13,289 bases of DNA from Paracoccaceae bacterium (lineage in GTDB: Bacteria; Pseudomonadota; Alphaproteobacteria; Rhodobacterales; Rhodobacteraceae): positions 1 to 13,289 of the forward strand of contig RGAJ01000019.1 in assembly GCA_009920225.1 (NCBI GenBank). Direction: 5' to 3'. The position numbers and the translations under genes are program-made. How positions within the stretch are numbered: the stretch's first letter is position 1; every line of letters starts with the position of its first letter. Below are positions 8,375 through 13,289 of this stretch, in pieces. The notes below the pieces were generated by a model. That model had not been told where the DNA came from, searched no databases, and saw only the letters and a list, made by a program, of their open reading frames with translations.

Positions 8375-9520
8375 CTATTCCTCTATCGTTCGGAACCAGA
8401 TTAATGGATCTTGCGGCTCTTTATCTTGTCTGACTTCAATATAAAGCGTTTCTGACCGTACTACACCAGTCCCTTTTTCGCTTTGTTCTAAAATACTATC
8501 AATTGTTTGTGAATTTCCACCCATAACCCCGATCGGGCTTCCGGCGGGGATGACTTGGCCGATGGTGCCGAACACTTGACCCAATCCCGCAAAAACGAAC
8601 AGGGTGCCATTTTGTGGTTCAATCATACTGACCAACCCGTAATCCAAGAGTGGACCGACATAGCGGATCGTCGCGGCCGTTGGGGACGTAACTATGGCTT
8701 GGGGGGATGTTGCGACGATGATCCCAGATCGTTTGATGCCGGCGGCGTCGGCTTCGCCATAATATCGAACAACCCGTCCCGCCACCGGCAAGGGCAGAGT
8801 GCCGATGCGGTCGGAAATGCTGGGCAGGCTTGTTGTGACTTCGTTCAATGCGATCATTTCGATGCCGTCGGCGAAAATGTCCAACGTGTCGGATGCAGCC
8901 AAAAGTATCGCGGTTTGTGCAGGGTCTTCGATGAAGCGTGTGGGAATATCGGTGCGGTCCGTGATCGCACGGCTAAGTTCGGTGCGGGCAGTTTGCAAAT
9001 TGTTCAAACCTGTTTGCAAATCTTCGACGACTTGAACCTGAAGGTCTGACAGATACGACAGTTCGTCCATATCTGCACGCAGAACCGACACTTTTGCCTG
9101 CAGCGCAGGCAAAATATCGGCGACAAGCATCGATGACCGCGCCGTCGTCAGCGGTCCATCGGGATGGATGATCTGGGCTTGCACCGGGCTTTTGTCCATG
9201 CTCAGCAGGACGCCCAGCAATTGGGAATATGCGATCTCTTGCTGATCCAAGCGTTCTTGAACGGATCGTTTTTGTGACGCGATTAAACGCAGGCTATCGC
9301 GCATCACGGCCAAACCATTTTCAAAACTTGCAATGGTTTGGGTCAATGCTTTGACACGATTTTTGGTGGATGTCGTGCGTTCCAATGTGCTGCGGGCTTC
9401 TTGCAATTGTGCTGCGGCTGCACGCGCTTGATCGGCCAAACTGTCTTGGGCACAGGCCATCGACACGCTGGCCAGCCAGAGACTGGCAAAGCCAAATGCT
9501 ATGCGCGACAGGTTTTTCAT
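8375..9520 (-). CDS. EnvC-like murein hydrolase activator (degenerate M23/LytM domain)
   Basis: Periplasmic coiled-coil protein expected to activate an amidase of the AmiA/B/C type during cell separation, as E. coli EnvC does. It has 381 residues. A signal peptide covers about 1-24 (cleavage near SMACAQD). Residues about 27-190 are Gln-, Leu- and Arg-rich and look like extended coiled coil (LADQARAAAAQLQEARSTLE). The LytM-like domain covers about 245-375 (RYYGEADAAGIKRSGIIVAT, AGLGQVFGTIGQVIPAGSPIG, LYIEVRQDKEPQDPLIWF). The zinc ligands of active M23 peptidases are absent: no histidine in the domain, and the HxH position reads TLYIEVR. That fits an activator rather than an enzyme. The start ATG overlaps the gpmI stop by 4 bases (9517-9520), with CAGGG just upstream. 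Order in the cluster: gpmI, this gene, ctpA, rppH. Confidence 0.88.
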   Translation of the reverse strand: MKNLSRIAFGFASLWLASVSMACAQDSLADQARAAAAQLQEARSTLERTTSTKNRVKALTQTIASFENGLAVMRDSLRLIASQKRSVQERLDQQEIAYSQLLGVLLSMDKSPVQAQIIHPDGPLTTARSSMLVADILPALQAKVSVLRADMDELSYLSDLQVQVVEDLQTGLNNLQTARTELSRAITDRTDIPTRFIEDPAQTAILLAASDTLDIFADGIEMIALNEVTTSLPSISDRIGTLPLPVAGRVVRYYGEADAAGIKRSGIIVATSPQAIVTSPTAATIRYVGPLLDYGLVSMIEPQNGTLFVFAGLGQVFGTIGQVIPAGSPIGVMGGNSQTIDSILEQSEKGTGVVRSETLYIEVRQDKEPQDPLIWFRTIEE

Positions 9521-11043
9521 CCCTGCAAGAGGCTTTCACCCGTCATTTCAATCGGTTTTGGCAGGGCCATCAATTCCAGAATGGTCGGTGCCAAATCGGC
9601 CAAACGACCGCCATCGCGCAAGGTTGCCCCCTTTGGTCCGCCATAAAGAGCGACCGGCACAAGGTTCAGCGTATGGGCGGTATGTGGTCCACCGGTTTCG
9701 GGATCGACCATCGTTTCACAGTTGCCATGATCTGCCGTCACGATCATCGCACCCCCAACCGCGTCCAAGGCCGCCATCACCGCACCCAATCCTGTATCCA
9801 CCGCCTCGCATGCTTTCATCGCGGCGGCCAAGTCACCTGTGTGACCGACCATGTCAGGATTGGCATAGTTGGTCACGATCAGGTCGTATCCCTTATGGAT
9901 CGCTTCAACGAATTTTGCGGTCACTTCGGGTGCGGACATTTCGGGTTGCAGGTCATAGGTCGCAACCTTTGGTGATTTCGGCATGAAGCGGTCTTCGCCT
10001 TGCTCTGGCTCTTCTTTGCCGCCGTTTAGGAAAAAGGTGACATGGGGGTATTTTTCGGTTTCCGCCAAGCGGAATTGGGTTTTCCCGTGTTTTGCCACCC
10101 ATGCGCCCAAGGTGTTGACGATTTTTTGTTTGGGATAGCAGGTCGCAATATAGGCGCTATGGTCGTCGGAATATTCCACCATTCCCAGCAATGTCGTCCA
10201 ATTGGGGCGCGCGCCCTTGTCGAATTCCGAAAATCCGGGTTCGCCAATCGCGCGCAGAATTTCGCGTGCCCGATCTGCGCGGAAATTCAGACAGAAAAAG
10301 CCGTCGCCGTCGTGCGCACCTGCATAATCACCAATCACAGTGGCAGGGACGAATTCATCCGTTTTCCCGTTGGCATAGGATTGTGCCACAGCTGCTTTTG
10401 CATCCTTGGCACTGGTGTCTGCAGTTCCATGCACCATTGCGTCATAGGCGGTTGATACACGTTCCCACCGATTGTCGCGATCCATTGCGTGATACCGTCC
10501 GGTCAGCGTCGCGATTTTCACACGCTGCGGCATTCGGGCGATAAGATCTGCAACAAACTTATCCGCCGATGATGGTGCCACATCACGGCCATCAGTGATT
10601 GCGTGCAATACGGTCGGGATGTCCGCATCATCCAATGCTTTTAACGCGGCCAAAATATGTTCGATGTGACCGTGAACACCACCATCTGAAACAACGCCCA
10701 TCACATGCGCAGTGCCGCCCGTGATCACGAGCGCTTTGATGAAATCATTCAACGCCGCGTTTTCGAAAAATGAACCGTCTTCGATAGCCAGATCAATTTG
10801 TCCCAAATCCATTGCAACGATGCGCCCTGCACCGATATTGGTGTGGCCCACTTCGGAATTGCCCATTTGCCCCGTCGGCAGGCCAACGTCACGCCCATGT
10901 GTCAACAGAGTGGATGAGGGACATGTTGCAAGAATGCGATCAAAATTCGGAGTATGCGCCAAGGCAGGCGCATTTGCGCCCGTGTCATCGCGTTTTCCCC
11001 AGCCATCCAAAATACATAAAACTACCGGTTTTGGTGCCATCAT
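9517..11043 (-). CDS. gpmI: 2,3-bisphosphoglycerate-independent phosphoglycerate mutase
   Basis: Cytoplasmic glycolytic and gluconeogenic enzyme interconverting 3- and 2-phosphoglycerate using two metal ions, without a bisphosphoglycerate cofactor. The 508 residues match the iPGM family. Visible landmarks are the metal-binding start VVLCILDGWG (Asp13), the phosphoserine region GQMGNSEVGHTNIGAGR with Ser63, the AITDGRD segment, NFRADRAREI, NYANPDMVGHTGD and the alkaline-phosphatase-superfamily motif TADHGN near the C-terminus. Two adjacent ATGs (11041-11043 and 11038-11040) are possible starts; the first is 6 bases after AAAGG. It leads a four-gene unit whose later members act in cell-wall remodelling and RNA decay, with a candidate promoter just upstream (11068-11096). 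Confidence 0.96.
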   Translation of the reverse strand: MMAPKPVVLCILDGWGKRDDTGANAPALAHTPNFDRILATCPSSTLLTHGRDVGLPTGQMGNSEVGHTNIGAGRIVAMDLGQIDLAIEDGSFFENAALNDFIKALVITGGTAHVMGVVSDGGVHGHIEHILAALKALDDADIPTVLHAITDGRDVAPSSADKFVADLIARMPQRVKIATLTGRYHAMDRDNRWERVSTAYDAMVHGTADTSAKDAKAAVAQSYANGKTDEFVPATVIGDYAGAHDGDGFFCLNFRADRAREILRAIGEPGFSEFDKGARPNWTTLLGMVEYSDDHSAYIATCYPKQKIVNTLGAWVAKHGKTQFRLAETEKYPHVTFFLNGGKEEPEQGEDRFMPKSPKVATYDLQPEMSAPEVTAKFVEAIHKGYDLIVTNYANPDMVGHTGDLAAAMKACEAVDTGLGAVMAALDAVGGAMIVTADHGNCETMVDPETGGPHTAHTLNLVPVALYGGPKGATLRDGGRLADLAPTILELMALPKPIEMTGESLLQG

Positions 11044-11067
11044 GAACTGCCTTTCGTTTCGATGATT

Positions 11068-11096
11068 TATCTATGGGTTTGGCAGAAAATAAGCAA
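11068..11096 (-). promoter_or_regulatory. Candidate sigma-70 promoter for gpmI-envC-ctpA-rppH
   Basis: On the minus strand TTGCTT (11091-11096) and TAGATA (11068-11073) are separated by exactly 17 bases, in the 56-base gap between rlmH and gpmI. A transcript would start about 20 bases before the gpmI ATG, leaving space for the AAAGG ribosome site. No terminator is visible after rlmH, so read-through from the upstream unit is also possible. Confidence 0.45.
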
Positions 11097-11099
11097 GTC

Positions 11100-11570
11100 T
11101 TAGGCGCGGTGATATGGCCCGCCCGCCAAGATCGTGCTTGCACGGTACAGCTGTTCGGACAGCATGACGCGCACCAACATATGCGGCCACACCATTTGAC
11201 CGAATGATATCGAAAAATCGGCGCGGGCCCGAAGGGATGGATCAATACCGTCTGCACCCCCAATGATGAAGGCGATGTCAGATGTGCCTGTGTCGCGCCA
11301 CTTGGCGATTTGATCTGCAAATTCAGGGGATGACATTAGGCGCCCGCGTTCATCCAGCGTCACGATCACCGCACCTTTGGGGATAGCGCGATCTAACAGC
11401 TCTGCTTCGGCGGACATGCCAATGTTTTTTTTGTCCTCGACCTCAAACACATGCGCAGGACCCAATCCCATGGATCGGCCTGTTTTGGTGAAACGGTCAA
11501 GGTAGTCTTGGATCAAAGTCAATTCTGGGACGCGCCGCAGTCGGCCAACAGCACAAATCGAAACCCGCAT
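11100..11570 (-). CDS. rlmH: 23S rRNA (pseudouridine(1915)-N(3))-methyltransferase RlmH
   Basis: SPOUT-class methyltransferase that modifies pseudouridine 1915 in helix 69 of 23S rRNA on assembled ribosomes. From the ATG at 11568-11570 it has 156 residues, almost the same as E. coli RlmH (155). The start MRVSICAVGRLR is family-like. The SAM-binding knot region shows FIIGGADGID, and the C-terminus RVMLSEQLYRASTILAGGPYH carries the conserved YRA...G.PYH signature. A GTG at 11600 in the same frame would extend it by 10 residues into rsfS and has no homology support. The gap from the rsfS stop is 5 bases and there is no strong Shine-Dalgarno sequence, so translation is probably coupled to rsfS. 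The rsfS-rlmH pairing is common in bacteria. Confidence 0.96.
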   Translation of the reverse strand: MRVSICAVGRLRRVPELTLIQDYLDRFTKTGRSMGLGPAHVFEVEDKKNIGMSAEAELLDRAIPKGAVIVTLDERGRLMSSPEFADQIAKWRDTGTSDIAFIIGGADGIDPSLRARADFSISFGQMVWPHMLVRVMLSEQLYRASTILAGGPYHRA

Positions 11571-11575
11571 GAAAC

Positions 11576-11977
11576 TTAGTTGGTGCCTTGGGGCAACCAC
11601 ATTTTTTCAAGCTGATAAAATTCGCGAACCTCAGGACGGAACACATGGACGATGATATCGCCCGTGTCGATCAAAACCCAATCCCCTGTTTCTTTGCCTT
11701 CGACTTTGCACAGGCGGTTGTGATCTTGTTTCAACCGATCCATCAGCTTTTCAGACATCGCCGACACCTGACGCGATGACCGGCCAGAGGCAATCACCAT
11801 ATAGTCGCCAATGGACGTTTTACCGCGCAAATCAATCTGCACGATGTCTTCGGCCTTGTCGCTTTCAAGTGACTCTAAGATGTGGGATAACAGCTCTTCG
11901 CTGGTTAAATGTGTTTCGCCTGCACCTGCCGGTGTAGGAGCATTTGCGGCATTTGCCGCGCCAAGACTTGGTGTCAG
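11576..11977 (-). CDS. rsfS: Ribosomal silencing factor RsfS, apparent CTG start
   Basis: RsfS binds ribosomal protein uL14 and blocks joining of the subunits when nutrients are short. The core is clear: DKAEDIVQIDLRGKTSIGDY, VIASGRSSRQVSAMSEKL, EGKETGDWVLIDTGDIIVH and FRPEVREFYQLEKMW. Reading upstream, the frame stays open to a TAG at 12017-12019 and contains no ATG or TTG; the only GTG (11840-11842) would cut off the conserved N-terminal helix (LTSEELLSHILESLESDKAE). The best start is CTG at 11975-11977, which has GGAGGG (11985-11990) 7 bases upstream. This gives 133 residues with a short Ala/Pro/Gly-rich N-terminal leader of about 22 residues (GAANAANAPTPAGAGE). The product call is secure; the start is inferred. 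Downstream rlmH follows after 5 bases. Confidence 0.9.
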   Translation of the reverse strand: MTPSLGAANAANAPTPAGAGETHLTSEELLSHILESLESDKAEDIVQIDLRGKTSIGDYMVIASGRSSRQVSAMSEKLMDRLKQDHNRLCKVEGKETGDWVLIDTGDIIVHVFRPEVREFYQLEKMWLPQGTN

Positions 11978-11984
11978 GACCTTG

Positions 11985-11990
11985 CCCTCC
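11985..11990 (-). promoter_or_regulatory. rsfS: Shine-Dalgarno sequence that sets the rsfS start
   Basis: GGAGGG on the minus strand is the strongest ribosome site in the leader of rsfS. With a 7-base spacer it points to the CTG at 11975-11977. No ATG, GTG or TTG in any frame lies at a suitable distance downstream, so this element decides for the unusual start codon. Confidence 0.6.
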
Positions 11991-12029
11991 GTATTGCGCG
12001 CTGTAAATCCCCAGCGCTAGGATGATATC

Positions 12030-12058
12030 AATATAGCAGAGGCTGCATTATTTCTCAA
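12030..12058 (-). promoter_or_regulatory. Candidate sigma-70 promoter for rsfS-rlmH
   Basis: On the minus strand TTGAGA (12053-12058) and TATATT (12030-12035) are exactly 17 bases apart, close to the sigma-70 consensus, in the gap between the MscS-family gene and rsfS. Transcription would begin near 12023, about 45 bases before the proposed CTG start and just upstream of the in-frame TAG at 12017-12019, which supports a start codon well inside the leader. Confidence 0.6.
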
Positions 12059-12069
12059 CGCTGGATGAG

Positions 12070-13289
12070 TCAATCCTCATGTGGCATTATATCTGGCCGT
12101 TCGTTGAGAATACGCACTTCTTGTTGGGGGAATGGGATCGAAATTGCGTGTTCATTGAACGCATCCCATAGCGCCAAATAAACATCCCCACGTATGTTGG
12201 TCAGACCGCCGGTCGGATCCTTGATCCAAAAACGCAAAACATAATCCACCGAACTGCTGCCGAAATTTACAATATGACAGACGGGTGCGCGGTCGGGCAG
12301 TACCCGCTTGACCGATAACGCGGCTTCAATCGCAATCTTGCGCACCAGATGGGGATCGTCCCCATAGGCGGTGCCAAAGTGCAAATCCAGCCGCACAAAG
12401 TCGTTGGAATGCGACCAATTCACCACCTGTCCCGTGATCAAATCTTCGTTCGGGATCAGGTATTCCTTGCCGTCGCGGGTCACCACCGAAACGTATCGCG
12501 CGCCCAGCGCTTCGATCCAGCCAAAGGTATCGCCAAGGCTGATCACATCACCAGGCTTGATCGATTTATCCAACAAAATGATGATGCCCGACACAAGGTT
12601 CGACACCACCTTTTGCAGACCAAAGCCCAAACCGACACCAATGGCCCCCGACAAAACCGCAAGGCCCGTTAGATCCACGCCGACCGATTTCAGCCCGATA
12701 AAAAACGCCGCGCCATACAGCACCATTTGCATGAATTTGATAACCAAAACCTGCATCGATGGTGAGATATCTTTGTTTTCCTTGATAGATTTTGTGCCGC
12801 TTTGCGACAGAAACTTGGCCCCAACAAACAACAAGGTCAGTGTTAAAAACGCCTGCGTCAGCAACCACAAAGACACGCGCGTATCACCAATGTGAAAGGC
12901 CGCGCTGTCCATCAACTCAATAGCATCGTCATTCAGGTTCAAAACCGAAAGCGTCACCCATGTCCAACCGACATATCGAATAAGTGTGCGGATAAAACCG
13001 TTTGAAATCAAACGTGTCATGACCGCAATCACCAACCACCCAAGGCTGAGCTTTGCGGCAACCCCCACCATATACGACCGACTGGGCCAAGTCAGTTCGC
13101 GCATGATGTAAACGCAGATCCAGCTGAAAATCACAAACAGGATCAGCGTGAGACGTTTATGCAACGTCAATGCCAACCGCATGCGCCATTTGGGCCATCC
13201 ATCGCGCGTGCGCATCCAAACATGCACATGGGATCCCATCAGCCGTGACAGAACAAATGACACCAGAAAAAGTGCCAAAATGATACCCA
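12070..13289 (-). CDS. MscS-family mechanosensitive ion channel (N-terminus outside window)
   Basis: Inner-membrane channel of the small-conductance mechanosensitive family, expected to release solutes upon osmotic downshock. The frame is open to the window edge, so the true start lies beyond 13289; about 406 residues are visible. Numbering from the TTG codon at 13276-13278, hydrophobic segments lie near 1-12, 43-60, 74-92, 95-115, 137-156 and 178-197. The Gly/Ala-rich pore helix is at about 203-225 (LTGLAVLSGAIGVGLGFGLQ), followed by VSGIIILLDKSIKPGDVISL, the beta domain with TRDGKEYLIPNEDLITGQ at about 267-284, and a C-terminal alpha/beta domain (FGTAYGDDPHLVRK to about 390). Having more than three membrane segments places it among the longer MscS relatives (MscM/YbdG-like or MscK-like) rather than E. 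coli MscS itself. The cytoplasmic tail ends NERPDIMPHED. No terminator hairpin follows. Confidence 0.93.
   Translation of the reverse strand, partial: GIILALFLVSFVLSRLMGSHVHVWMRTRDGWPKWRMRLALTLHKRLTLILFVIFSWICVYIMRELTWPSRSYMVGVAAKLSLGWLVIAVMTRLISNGFIRTLIRYVGWTWVTLSVLNLNDDAIELMDSAAFHIGDTRVSLWLLTQAFLTLTLLFVGAKFLSQSGTKSIKENKDISPSMQVLVIKFMQMVLYGAAFFIGLKSVGVDLTGLAVLSGAIGVGLGFGLQKVVSNLVSGIIILLDKSIKPGDVISLGDTFGWIEALGARYVSVVTRDGKEYLIPNEDLITGQVVNWSHSNDFVRLDLHFGTAYGDDPHLVRKIAIEAALSVKRVLPDRAPVCHIVNFGSSSVDYVLRFWIKDPTGGLTNIRGDVYLALWDAFNEHAISIPFPQQEVRILNERPDIMPHED

Noticed and set aside
9370..9975. Open frames of 201 and 161 codons on the plus strand (9370-9975 and 9501-9986)
   Set aside because: Both are antisense to gpmI and the EnvC-like gene and show no family features.
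11571..11600. GTG start at 11600 for rlmH
   Set aside because: It would overlap rsfS and add 10 residues before the conserved MRVSICAVGRLR start.
12062..12080. Short inverted repeat ATGAG/CTCAT at the end of the MscS-family gene, considered as a terminator
   Set aside because: The stem is only 5 bases and no T-run follows.

Overview
The window looks like a chromosomal stretch from an alphaproteobacterium, most likely of the Rhodobacteraceae/roseobacter type. This is an inference from moderate GC content, the style of the protein sequences, and the housekeeping block rsfS-rlmH-gpmI-envC-like-ctpA-rppH, a neighbourhood I associate with that group. There are eleven protein genes packed tightly. 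No RNA genes, insertion sequences, CRISPR arrays or phage genes are visible.

Left part (1-4137) is an amino-sugar uptake locus. Two inner-membrane permease genes of a carbohydrate ABC transporter (MalF-like, then a MalG-like gene cut by the window edge) run leftward. Divergently, a GntR/HutC-type repressor gene with a UTRA domain runs rightward and overlaps by 4 bases a GH20 beta-N-acetylhexosaminidase gene. The hexosaminidase has no signal peptide. The simplest reading is that chito-oligosaccharides or related beta-linked GlcNAc compounds are imported intact and cut in the cytoplasm, under control of the regulator. The 197-base divergent region carries three copies of a TTGGTAWTWA element, two of which cover a plausible promoter for the regulator: good operator candidates.

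Middle (4212-6560): tex, a nucleic-acid-binding S1-domain protein, ends at a strong hairpin shared with the convergent operon coming from the right.

Right part (6558-13289), all on the minus strand and read from right to left: a partial MscS-family channel; a promoter, then rsfS and rlmH (ribosome silencing and 23S rRNA methylation); a second promoter, then gpmI, an EnvC-like murein hydrolase activator, the C-terminal processing protease ctpA and the RNA pyrophosphohydrolase rppH. Two of the junctions in this last set are 4-base stop/start overlaps and the third is a 3-base gap, so the four genes are probably translated from one message.

No clearly new system is present. The points most worth following up are the operator array, an rsfS gene that appears to start at CTG behind a strong Shine-Dalgarno sequence, and the GH20 enzyme with Cys in place of Gly next to its catalytic Asp-Glu pair.
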